DNA of 31,522 nucleotides from CAYUWG01 sp964448285 (lineage in GTDB: Bacteria; Bacteroidota; Ignavibacteria; SZUA-365). Where the stretch lies: NCBI GenBank assembly GCA_964448285.1, contig CAYUWG010000047.1, positions 1-31,522 on the forward strand, given 5' to 3'. This document shows, in pieces, positions 1-8,700 of the stretch. The notes below the pieces were generated by a model that searched no databases, was not told the DNA's origin, and was given only the letters and a program-made list of their open reading frames with translations. The translations under genes and the position numbers were made by a program. The stretch's first letter is position 1. Every line of letters starts with the position of its first letter.

Positions 1-518
1 CGGCTTCGCTCATTTTCGAAAACGTGAAAGTGCCGAAGGAGAACATCATCGGGGAGCCGGGGCAGGGCTTCAGACAGGCATTGAAGATTCTCGACGGCGG
101 GCGTATCGCGATTGCGGCGCTTTCCGTCGGCCTTGCGCAAGGCGCCTACGAAGCCGCGCTGCAGTACGCGAAAGAGCGGAAACAATTCGGCCAGTCGCTT
201 GCCAATTTCCAGGCGACGCAATTCAAACTTGCCGACATGGCGATGCAGATCGAAGCGGCCCGTCTTCTCACGCAAAAGGCGGCGTTCCTCCGCGATACCG
301 GAAAGGACATCAACCTTGCCGCGGCGCAGGCAAAGCTTTTCGCAAGCGAAGTCGCAACGATGGTATCGAATGAATCGGTGCAGATACACGGCGGCTACGG
401 TTTCACGAAAGACTATCCCGCGGAGAAATACTATCGAGACGTCAAACTCCTCACGATCGGCGAAGGCACGTCGGAAATCCAGCGCGTCGTCATCAGCAGA
501 GCGATACTGAAGGATTGA
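1..518 (+). CDS. Acyl-CoA dehydrogenase, C-terminal part (5' end cut by window)
   Basis: The reading frame is open from the window edge (first full codon at base 3), so the GTG at 24 is internal and the true start lies outside. The visible ~170 residues are the all-helical C-terminal half of a short-chain-type acyl-CoA dehydrogenase, an FAD enzyme of fatty-acid or branched-chain beta-oxidation that passes electrons to ETF. Diagnostic segments are ERKQFGQSLANFQATQFKLA, the ESVQIHGGYGFTKDYPAEKY stretch and the terminal GEGTSEIQRVVISRAIL. The Glu of EGTSEIQ, about 18 residues from the end, is the position of the catalytic base in SCAD/butyryl-CoA dehydrogenases, so the enzyme should be active. 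Substrate chain length cannot be read from this fragment. The stop overlaps the possible TTG start of the next ORF. Confidence 0.95.
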   Translation, partial: ASLIFENVKVPKENIIGEPGQGFRQALKILDGGRIAIAALSVGLAQGAYEAALQYAKERKQFGQSLANFQATQFKLADMAMQIEAARLLTQKAAFLRDTGKDINLAAAQAKLFASEVATMVSNESVQIHGGYGFTKDYPAEKYYRDVKLLTIGEGTSEIQRVVISRAILKD

Positions 519-742
519 GGCAATTCCGGGTTGTGACGCGAGCGGAACTCGACGGCGTGGAAGCGTCCATTCCGTCGATCAAGGAATGCCACGCATGGGC
601 GCGCACCGAGGATGAAGCGCTCCTGAAACTCCTCGAACGCGTTTCCTTCTTCTTCAATCTTCCGAATCCATTCAAACACGAACTCGACCGCTCACGCCGC
701 GACGGCGGAGCGACGTTTTACACGCTCATCATCAAGCAGTGA
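515..742 (+). CDS. Small HicB-like protein, no HicA partner seen
   Basis: A 75-residue ORF starts with TTG overlapping the preceding stop; a GTG at 533 is an alternative start. The core (about residues 9-48) has the HicB-type pattern of a short strand, a proline-containing turn and a helix: DGVEASIPSIKECHAWARTE followed by DEALLKLLERVSFFF. This resembles the partial RNase H-like fold of HicB antitoxins. The usual C-terminal DNA-binding helices are absent; the protein ends shortly after a YTLIIKQ strand. No HicA-like ORF flanks it: acyl-CoA dehydrogenase lies upstream and a convergent gene overlaps its last 11 bases. It could be a solitary HicB-fold protein or a relic. The fold assignment is inference from pattern only. 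Confidence 0.5.
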   Translation: MRQFRVVTRAELDGVEASIPSIKECHAWARTEDEALLKLLERVSFFFNLPNPFKHELDRSRRDGGATFYTLIIKQ

Positions 743-1448
743 GGGAGCGCCTCAGCAGCGTTCCGAAAAGCCTGCTGCCCGTGCGCACACCGAGTGCATT
801 GAACAGCGGTGTGAACGTCCACGCAATCGTGCGCTCGATTCCTGAAATCATGAGCCGGGTGTTCACCAGGAACTGCGGCTCGGTTGAGCGAAGCGTTTCT
901 TCGCAGGTCGTCCTTTCCTTTTCCGATATCGAAGGCAGTGCGTCGAGCAGCTTCGCGTCCGGTTCGATCCCGAGCAATTCACGCGTGAGAGCATTCTCCG
1001 CGCGGACAACGCCGAGCGAATCCACGTCCACCACGAGAAGCGAATCGATACTCGTCATGCGTCGCGAAATCGATTCGCGCTTCGGGCGGTACCGTTGTGC
1101 GGTTTCGAAGACTCGGAGCGCTTCGATCAACTCGTGCGTTTCCTGCGTGAGCGGTCGTCCTTCTCGATACAGACCCGGTAGTGCATCGACGCTCGTCAGT
1201 GTGTTCGCGAGCGATTCGAGCGGTCGTCCGATCCGGTACGCAATCCAGGATGCAATCAAGCCCGCGATGCCCATCAACCCGAGTATCACCGGAAGAACGA
1301 TCAACGGACTTCGAACGAGGTACATCTTCACGCCCGGCGCGAAGAGGTACCAGAACAAACCGACGACCGCGGTAAAACAAACGAGGAGCAGCAACAGGTG
1401 GGAGAGAAAGATGAGGAGAAAGATGCTCGCGTGGGATGAGGATTTCAT
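732..1448 (-). CDS. Two-TM membrane protein with HAMP-like linker and PAS-like domain
   Basis: The protein has 238 residues. Two hydrophobic segments (about 8-38 and 46-70) are followed by a HAMP-like amphipathic stretch beginning at RIGRPLESLANTL, then a cytoplasmic domain (about 130-228). That domain looks like PAS: SLLVVDVDSLGVVRAENALT then RELLGIEPDAKLL, which is a typical PAS opening. No kinase, cyclase or phosphatase domain follows, so it has no visible output. It is the third gene of the leftward potassium-transport operon, starting 17 bases after the RCK subunit stop. That context suggests a sensory or accessory role tied to potassium uptake, but this is inference. Its 3' end overlaps the convergent HicB-like ORF. 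Confidence 0.75.
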   Translation of the reverse strand: MKSSSHASIFLLIFLSHLLLLLVCFTAVVGLFWYLFAPGVKMYLVRSPLIVLPVILGLMGIAGLIASWIAYRIGRPLESLANTLTSVDALPGLYREGRPLTQETHELIEALRVFETAQRYRPKRESISRRMTSIDSLLVVDVDSLGVVRAENALTRELLGIEPDAKLLDALPSISEKERTTCEETLRSTEPQFLVNTRLMISGIERTIAWTFTPLFNALGVRTGSRLFGTLLRRSLTA

Positions 1449-1465
1449 AGCACTGTGCGATGGAG

Positions 1466-2152
1466 TTAGTCGTTGAGCTTTTCTATATCGCGCTGTCTGC
1501 CGAGGAGGACGAGAATATCCTGAGGCGCGATACGCGTGTCAGGCTGCGGCACGCCGATGATGTTCTCCTCCGTCTGCTGTTCGCCTTCACTGTTGACAAA
1601 CGAGCGGATTCGTTTGATCGTGATGAGATTCACATCGTATTTGCGGCGCATGCCGATTTCCTGCAAGGTATAGCCCACCATGTGTTCCGGCGCCTGCACC
1701 TGCGTGATGGAGTACTCATCGGTCAGCGGAATACTGTCGAGGATGTTCTCGGTCGTGAGCGTCGTTGCGAGACGTTCCGCCATGAAGTCCTCCGGTGAGA
1801 CGATGCTGTGAACTCCGACTTTCGTGAGAACGCTCGTGTGCAGGGGCGACGTGGATTTGACGATGACCCGTAGGCATCCGTATTGGAGAAGTTGAACGCA
1901 GGTGAGCAGCGCGCTTTCGAAGTTCTCGCCGATCGCCACGATCACGGCGTCCATGTGCTGGAGATCGAGCCGTTGAAGAGCCTTGTCGTCCGTGCTGTCC
2001 ATGCGAACGGCATAGGCGACCTTGTCCTTGATCTCTTCGATCTTGCTCATCGTGTTGTCGATGACGAGCACCTCCGCTCCGCGCTCGGTCAGTTCGAGTG
2101 CAATGCGTTGACCGAAATATCCCAAACCGATAACTGCGAATTTCTTTGCCAT
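1466..2152 (-). CDS. ktrA: Trk/Ktr potassium uptake regulatory subunit (RCK domain)
   Basis: This 228-residue protein is the cytosolic regulatory subunit of a Trk/Ktr potassium channel. The N-terminal RCK_N Rossmann domain carries GLGYFG (residues 9-14) and an Asp at the end of beta2 (VLVIDN, D32), features of NAD(H)/ATP/ADP-binding RCK domains. The second half (from about 140) is an RCK_C/TrkA_C domain. A single RCK pair of this length is KtrA-like rather than the doubled E. coli TrkA. I chose the ATG at 2152 because AAGGAG sits 5 bases upstream (2158-2163) and MAKKFAVIGLGYFG is a normal N-terminus. The frame stays open upstream to 2359, but that overlaps the transporter gene and does not look like protein. 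It starts 14 bases after the transporter stop. Confidence 0.95.
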   Translation of the reverse strand: MAKKFAVIGLGYFGQRIALELTERGAEVLVIDNTMSKIEEIKDKVAYAVRMDSTDDKALQRLDLQHMDAVIVAIGENFESALLTCVQLLQYGCLRVIVKSTSPLHTSVLTKVGVHSIVSPEDFMAERLATTLTTENILDSIPLTDEYSITQVQAPEHMVGYTLQEIGMRRKYDVNLITIKRIRSFVNSEGEQQTEENIIGVPQPDTRIAPQDILVLLGRQRDIEKLND

Positions 2153-2166
2153 AAAAACTCCTTCTT

Positions 2167-3930
2167 CTATCCCACGATAATGTGTTCTGATGGATAATCG
2201 TAATTCGTCGTGAGGACTTTGCGAATGAATGCAACGAGGATCGTTGCAACGCCGACGCGTCCGAAGATCATCGTCACGACCAGGATGAACTTGCTTGCAT
2301 CGCTCAGCGCAGCGGTGATTCCCCGCGACAGCCCGACGGTCCCCGCCGCGGAAATGCATTCAAAGATGATGTCGATAATGGGGAATTCTTCGAACAGCGC
2401 GATGAGAAACACCGACAGGAAAATCAGCAAGGCATGCAGCACGACAACAGCGTAGGCCTTGTCGATTACCGCCGTGGGAATGCTGCGATGCGCAACTTCG
2501 ACGTTCTTCTGCCCGCGCATGTTCTGCACGATGGAAAGAACGAGGAGCGAGAACGTCGTCGTTTTCACGCCGCCTCCCGTCGAACCGGGAGATGCTCCGA
2601 TAAACATCCAGAGCAGTGCGATCAGCACCATCGGAATGCCCATCGCCGCGATATCGACGGTGTTGAAACCGGCAGTGCGCAGCGTAACGGATTGGAAGAA
2701 CGACGCGAGCATCTGTTCCCAGAACGCGAACCCTGCGAGCGAACGGTTGAATTCGAGAGTGAAGAACAGGACCATGGCGGATGCAACGAGCGCCGCAGAA
2801 GCGACGAGCACGAGACGCGAATGGACCGAAAGGCGAATCCTTCGCGTGAATTTCTTTCGGCGTCCGAACATCTCGAAGAGGTTGTGGATGACCGGAAAAC
2901 CGATTCCGCCAAGGATGATCAATCCGGCGATAATGAGATTGACAGGAACGTTCATAGCGACGCGAGGGTCGCCAAGATTTGCCGTGAAGAGTGAGAAGCC
3001 CGCATTGCAAAATGCCGAGACCGAATGAAAGACCGACTGCCAGAGCATTTCGCCGCTCGATTGGAAGACCGCATCACCCCACGAGTACGTCAGGAGGAAT
3101 GCGCCGACCGCTTCGATGGTGAAGGTGCCGATGATGATCGCAAGGAGCATCCGGCGGATTTCGCCGAGCGTTTCGCTGCTCATAAGCTCCTGCATCATCG
3201 CGCGGTCACGGATACCGAACTTTCCCGAGAACACCGTAAAGAACGACGTGAACGTCATGACGCCCAAACCGCCCAACTGAATCAACGCGAGAATGATCCA
3301 CTGGCCGAGCGGCGTGAATGCGGTCGGAGTATCCACGACGATGAGGCCCGTAACGCATACGGCGCTTGTCGAAGTGAAGAGCGCATCCATGAAGGATATG
3401 CCGTTCGTCGTTGCCCTTGGCAGCAGAAGCGCGAACGTTCCAATGACGATCAGGAGAACGAAGCTGAGAAGGAACAAGCGAGCCGGCTGGATATCCCACG
3501 TTGCAACCGTGTGGCTGTAACGGATAACCGAGGAAAGCACGTCGATGCCGATCACGACCTGAATGATGATGATGTAGAGGGAGAAGTGGTTGACCGACCT
3601 CAGGTAAGTGAAGTGCGTTTCTTCGAACACGAACAGAAGCAGAGAGATCGCGATAAAGAAGAAAGAAACGAGATACTCTATCCAGCGCTCACGCACATAC
3701 GCAAGTCGCTTCGGCGCGATGAGGAACTTCACCAATTGCAGGAGGATGAAGACCACGATGACGACAACCTGAAGCAAGCGGATGAACGTTACGAAGTCCT
3801 CGGTAAGGTAAAAGCCGTGTTCGAGGACGATGGCCGCAATTGCTGCGAGATAGATCCCGAACACGGCGCTTGTCAGCTTCCGGTTGAGATGCCGGAACTG
3901 GTCGGATGAACGTTGAAGCCGCGAAAGCAT
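2167..3930 (-). CDS. ktrB: Trk/Ktr-type potassium transporter, membrane subunit
   Basis: This 587-residue integral membrane protein is of the TrkH/KtrB superfamily and mediates K+ uptake through a pore formed by four M1-P-M2 repeats. All four P-loop filters are visible, with their glycine in VCVTGL (191-196), FCNAGFS (307-313), RTAGFN (418-423) and GTVGLS (530-535). The intramembrane gating loop is seen as GASPGSTGGGVK (445-456). About 145 residues with four hydrophobic segments precede the first repeat, making it longer than KtrB (about 450 residues). The start is an ATG at 3930 with no strong Shine-Dalgarno sequence. It is the first gene of the operon with the RCK subunit and the PAS-like membrane protein. 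Confidence 0.95.
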   Translation of the reverse strand: MLSRLQRSSDQFRHLNRKLTSAVFGIYLAAIAAIVLEHGFYLTEDFVTFIRLLQVVVIVVFILLQLVKFLIAPKRLAYVRERWIEYLVSFFFIAISLLLFVFEETHFTYLRSVNHFSLYIIIIQVVIGIDVLSSVIRYSHTVATWDIQPARLFLLSFVLLIVIGTFALLLPRATTNGISFMDALFTSTSAVCVTGLIVVDTPTAFTPLGQWIILALIQLGGLGVMTFTSFFTVFSGKFGIRDRAMMQELMSSETLGEIRRMLLAIIIGTFTIEAVGAFLLTYSWGDAVFQSSGEMLWQSVFHSVSAFCNAGFSLFTANLGDPRVAMNVPVNLIIAGLIILGGIGFPVIHNLFEMFGRRKKFTRRIRLSVHSRLVLVASAALVASAMVLFFTLEFNRSLAGFAFWEQMLASFFQSVTLRTAGFNTVDIAAMGIPMVLIALLWMFIGASPGSTGGGVKTTTFSLLVLSIVQNMRGQKNVEVAHRSIPTAVIDKAYAVVVLHALLIFLSVFLIALFEEFPIIDIIFECISAAGTVGLSRGITAALSDASKFILVVTMIFGRVGVATILVAFIRKVLTTNYDYPSEHIIVG

Positions 3931-4094
3931 AACCGGGATGCAACCTATGGAGGGAGGTGGTTCCAGCCAAATGCCGACGAGCTACGCTCCAACGATGAAC
4001 AGCGATGGAGAGCCATTCAGACTATTCCTCATTGACTCTCACATCCCAACCGACTATGTTACATGCAGAAGAAACAAAGGCTGAAAGGACTCCC

Positions 4095-5747
4095 ATGACC
4101 CGTTTCCCGATACTCCTTCTTTCCATTCTCCTCTCCCTTGCGTCGCTCTCGCTGTTAGACTTCGAGCGAGCGCTGGTATTGCGTGTAGAGGGCATGATGG
4201 CGCTCTCACCCACGACGAAGAGCTACACGTACTTAGGAGATGGATGGTTCGAGTTTACCGAGGAAGACGGCCTAACTTGGCAAAGAAACTTCGGGGACAC
4301 GCGCACGATGGGTGGATTGAAGCCGAAGAAGATCATCTCGATCGATTTGAGGCTGGTGGATACTACGGGGTTCGAATCCATGTTCGAGGAGCTTGGTGTG
4401 GTCCATATCGGCAATTCGAGTACACCACCCATCGGAAGCCACCTCGGAAGCGATGGTTTGGCAGAACTAACTGGCCAATACTACCAGCAAGGCGTTGGGG
4501 ATAACCCATGGATGACAAAACAAATACCGGGAACCTATGACTTTGAAAACTTCCAGATGATTCAGGAGCGATACAAAATGTTCGGTGTTGCCGACATGGA
4601 CCAAAACGGCCTTCAGGAGTTGGTTGGCGACAGCCTCGGAAACATCATGACGTTTGAACCTCGGGTGAGTGGGGAGAGAAATCTGAGAAGGAAGCATTAC
4701 TGGTATGGAAGAACAGGCAGCGCACAGGTACCACGCATTGCAGATATGGACAATGACGGACACCCGGAGGTGATCATCAGCCAGTTCGGGGACGGCTTCG
4801 ATGGAACTCGGATAGTAAAGTTCAAACCAGATTCGCAGAAATTGGAGCGAGTCTTTCAGATCCGTTATCCGAATAATCCTGGTCACCGGGGATATTATGC
4901 AGTGGGTGATTTTGACATGGATAGAAGAATGGAATTTGCGAACGCGAATTATGCCGGGGAAGTGTATTTCGTTGAACATCTTGAAGGCGACACTTCATAC
5001 GCAATCAGCTTTTCTGATACCACACGATACATAAATGCCTTTTTTCACACGGAAGGAAGCGACCTCGACGGAGACGGGAGGCCGGAGTGTTTCATCGGTA
5101 GCGAGGGGGAGGGCGGACTGAGCAATATTGCCGTTTATGAGACAACCGGGGATAACCACTTCGAGGTCAGTTTATGGATCGAATTGTTTCCTTTCGGTGG
5201 TTTCAGTTGGCCCCATATCTGGGCAGGCGACGTAACAGGAGATGGAAGTCAGGAGTTGATCGTTTCCGCACTCAATACGATCGTCGTTCTCAAAGCATTC
5301 GGAGAGGACGATTACAGCGTACTCTGGTACAAACGTTTTTCCAGCAGCCTCTCCTTTCGCCTTTACGACATCGATTTCGACGGCGAACAGGAGATCATTA
5401 TGTCCTTCGTTGAAAGCGGTATACACAAAACACGTATTCTCTCCTTCGCCAAAGCATTGGATTCAGTACTTCCCGTTTGGGTACCGGAAGCCATGACGAT
5501 GTCGATACTCCCAAATCCATCTTCCGGAGATTGCACGATATGGCTGAAAGCAGAAACATGGGAAACAGTTGAATTGAACGTGTTCACCACGTCGGGAATC
5601 TGCATCCTGAAAAAGGAACTCATCGTCGATTCAGAGAAAGAAAGCTACGTTCCACTTTCCCTGAAACAAGTTCCACCGGGTATTTACATCATACGTGCGA
5701 TCACGAAACGTTTTATGATCACGAGGAAACTTGCAGTAATTCGGTAA
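4095..5747 (+). CDS. Secreted FG-GAP/VCBS-repeat protein with T9SS C-terminal sorting domain
   Basis: I chose the ATG at 4095: it has AAAGGA just upstream (4084-4089) and begins a signal peptide (MTRFPILLLSILLSLASLSL). The frame is open 90 bases further upstream without signal character. The 550-residue product has at least six FG-GAP/VCBS-like calcium-binding strands, for example GVADMDQNGLQEL, RIADMDNDGHPEV, GSDLDGDGRPEC, AGDVTGDGSQEL and LYDIDFDGEQEI. This predicts a seven-bladed integrin-alpha-like propeller. The last ~80 residues (from SILPNPSSGDCTI to RKLAVIR) resemble type A T9SS sorting domains, predicting export across the outer membrane and surface attachment or release. The ligand is unknown. 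The next gene begins 24 bases downstream, so the two are probably co-transcribed. Base composition is lower in GC than the enolase region. Confidence 0.88.
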   Translation: MTRFPILLLSILLSLASLSLLDFERALVLRVEGMMALSPTTKSYTYLGDGWFEFTEEDGLTWQRNFGDTRTMGGLKPKKIISIDLRLVDTTGFESMFEELGVVHIGNSSTPPIGSHLGSDGLAELTGQYYQQGVGDNPWMTKQIPGTYDFENFQMIQERYKMFGVADMDQNGLQELVGDSLGNIMTFEPRVSGERNLRRKHYWYGRTGSAQVPRIADMDNDGHPEVIISQFGDGFDGTRIVKFKPDSQKLERVFQIRYPNNPGHRGYYAVGDFDMDRRMEFANANYAGEVYFVEHLEGDTSYAISFSDTTRYINAFFHTEGSDLDGDGRPECFIGSEGEGGLSNIAVYETTGDNHFEVSLWIELFPFGGFSWPHIWAGDVTGDGSQELIVSALNTIVVLKAFGEDDYSVLWYKRFSSSLSFRLYDIDFDGEQEIIMSFVESGIHKTRILSFAKALDSVLPVWVPEAMTMSILPNPSSGDCTIWLKAETWETVELNVFTTSGICILKKELIVDSEKESYVPLSLKQVPPGIYIIRAITKRFMITRKLAVIR

Positions 5748-5771
5748 CAACATCTTCATAAGGAGGTCATA

Positions 5772-8700
5772 ATGATACGGCGCCTAATCTCCATTTTCTG
5801 TTTGACAAGTTCCATTAGCTTTGGGCAAGTTATCACACCCACGGCATTTACGTGGGAAAGCCCCGTCAGCGCGACGTTCACGAATCTATCGAGCTACGAC
5901 ATGCATGCTAACTGTCTTGGAATGCATATCGCGTATGACGACAATGGTTCTCTGAAGTACGCGCTCATCGGACTGAACGGCAGACTTCTTAGCGAAGCGG
6001 TCATCGCAACCGGTTTTTCCTCAGGCTGGTTGCGTCCAGCAATTACCAGCATACCACGAGGGACGAGAGAGGATGTCCTGATCTTTTACCGATATCAGGA
6101 TTCCGTTCGCGTCGTCATAAGTTCGGACGCAGGTTCCACATGGCAGCGCCTCGAAAACCTCAGAACGAAAAGTTCTTTAGCCACAAATCGTATGGATGTC
6201 GATACCTATGGGGATTCGGTTCACGTCACGTGGGACACGGGAACAACAACGCAAAACTCTCAGGTTCACTATGCTATTCTTGACTTTTCAGAATTGAGCC
6301 CGGAATGGAAAGCTGAGTACACAAGTACACTCGGGAACACTCCCGGAATTAATGAAAACGGCCGTGAACCGCAGATCCATGTTGCGAAGTGGAACCACAG
6401 TGTCAACATCGTTTACATCACCCAGAGGAACGATAATGGGTACCATTATGACCGGTTAGTCCATCGTTCTCGAATTCTTGACTTGCAAACGGAGTGGGAT
6501 TCCGTGGACGTCATAAAGCGGTTGCCTCCAGAGAAAGAGGGGCCGAGTGACAATCCGGATATGAACCATACGGAGAATAATTACTACTCACCGGCCACTA
6601 CCTCTAAGAATGACACGCAATATGTCGCCTATGGCAACATGAATTATTCACAAGACTTCCATCGTTATTCTGTTCTGGAAAAAGACGTATTAGGAATGGC
6701 CCCAATTGATAGTGGTTCCGGTTCCGGGCTGAGCGGTTTCGGTAGAGGTGGAAGGGATCACGCAGGTTCGTATGCTCATGCACTGTTAAACAGCGATGAT
6801 ACGCTGTACTGGGCATGGAATTGGTCTGGATTTCCACTTAAAATCATGAGGATAACAGGCATACAGGATTCCATCTGGTTCGGGGGTGCAGGAAGTGCGC
6901 TTCCTTTTTTAACCAAGCAACCAACTTCCCGCTTGTTGCTGTCATTCACTAAGGACCAGAAACTACATGGCTATAGAATCCCGAAAGACATCGAAGACGA
7001 CATTGAGATCGATTTATATTTCACAGGCAAGTCTCGGATTGGATACTCCAACTCTATTTCACTTTTACCGTCCGTCACCGCCACCGTTTACGACACACTC
7101 ATCCTCGCAGACTCTTCGCAACTCACTCTTCAACCGAACTCGAAGATCATCATCAAGGACAAGGGAATGGTGTATTTGGCACCGGGTGCGAAACTGAATC
7201 TTCAGAACGCAACGATTGAGATGGAAGGCGACTCTTCACTTATCGTTCTTTCGGATTCAATAGGGCTTCAAGGTTCGGGAAACATAACGGGTGGCAAGAT
7301 AATCACTCGTAAGGGTTTGCGTATTCTACAAGGAGATACCCTAACCTTTGCTGGTGGAACTGCTTTCGATTGCGATGCTTTCTCAGTAAGCTCAGACCTT
7401 ATTGTAAACGGCGTTATGCGTTTCACGGGCGTTGGCGCTCGATATCATTTCGGTGAGTGCATCGATACTATTCTGGTCGATCCCGGAAAATTTGAAACAA
7501 CAGCCGGGGTGACTCTTGAATTTCTTCCGAGCGTCGTCGCATGGTCAGCGGGGACGTTCATCAGTAAAGGGACAGGACAGGACTCTTGTTGGTGGCAATT
7601 TCGGGACACTGCCAATTGTGATGTGTACGGAAAACTCATTGCCACCCACACCAAATTCGAAGCGTGCTCTACTGATTCTCTGAAAGTATGGGACGGAATT
7701 TTGGTTGCGTATGAATCCTCGCTGATACAACTCGACAGTTGTTATCTCCATCAAATTCGCGTTCATCCAAGCAGTGGGGGCTCTGCGATTCACTTTTACC
7801 GATCGCTCTCCTTCGACAACAGAATCAACAATTGCATCATCCGCAGGATAGCCGGTCAAGGCTACGGCAAGCTCGGTGACGCCATCTTTCTACAACCGGG
7901 TGGAACATCATCCTACGTAAAGATTACCTGCTGCCTGATAGATCAGGATTGGTACTCCGGCGTTGGCGCTCTGGGCAGTTGGTTCGATCTAATCAATACC
8001 ACGGTGACGGATAACAACATCGGCGTCGGGATGAACTTGGATTCTCACGCGCTCCTCTACAGCAACGCAATTACGGGGCATATCTTTTCAGGCGTTTATG
8101 TGAGGCATTCATTTCTCCGTTTCGGAGCTTTCAACGGTCCAGGAAATAATGTCATTACAGAAAACGACACGACGCAAATATCAATCGATAGTGCATCTAC
8201 CGTGATCGGTGGAATGCCCGGGAATGATGGATTCAATGAGATCTCACATTCATCACCCAATAAGCGACGCGTATGGATCGCTCCAACGGCCGTGGCAGAT
8301 CTCACGATGAACTGGTGGGGCATCGCCGATAGTAGTGGTTTTTCTCCCGACGATTGTTTGCTGAAAAAAAGCACGGAGGATGTGTTTTTCTCATTTCCGT
8401 CATCTACTGACTTTCGTTATACGAATGTCTTGTGCTCTCAACCGAGTCTTTTTATTGCCTGTGATGAACCCTACGGATTCAGTATACTCGGGAAGCTAAG
8501 CAGTTTGCCGCCCTACGCCGCTTCTTTGCAAGATCTCGTAAAGTATGCGCGTGAGGCTAATTTCTCAGAGGTCTATCGTTTCGTCGGGAATATCATGACA
8601 CAGTCCTCCAATCCTGCTCGAATCATAACGGCTGCAAACGTCGCGCTTCAGTTAGAAGTAGGTCATGCGAGAAGATTTCCTGACAGTACGCTTACATCAC

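Noticed and set aside
739..1476. 245-residue plus-strand ORF opposite the PAS-like membrane protein
   Set aside because: Ser/Arg-rich shadow; the minus-strand product has proper membrane segments and a PAS-like domain.
2153..2359. N-terminal extension of the RCK protein frame upstream of MAKKFAV
   Set aside because: It overlaps the transporter coding region in another frame, has a non-protein-like composition, and a good ribosome site marks the ATG at 2152.
3025..3909. Long plus-strand ORF opposite the potassium transporter
   Set aside because: Extremely rich in charged residues and antisense to a gene with clear motifs; it is a shadow frame.
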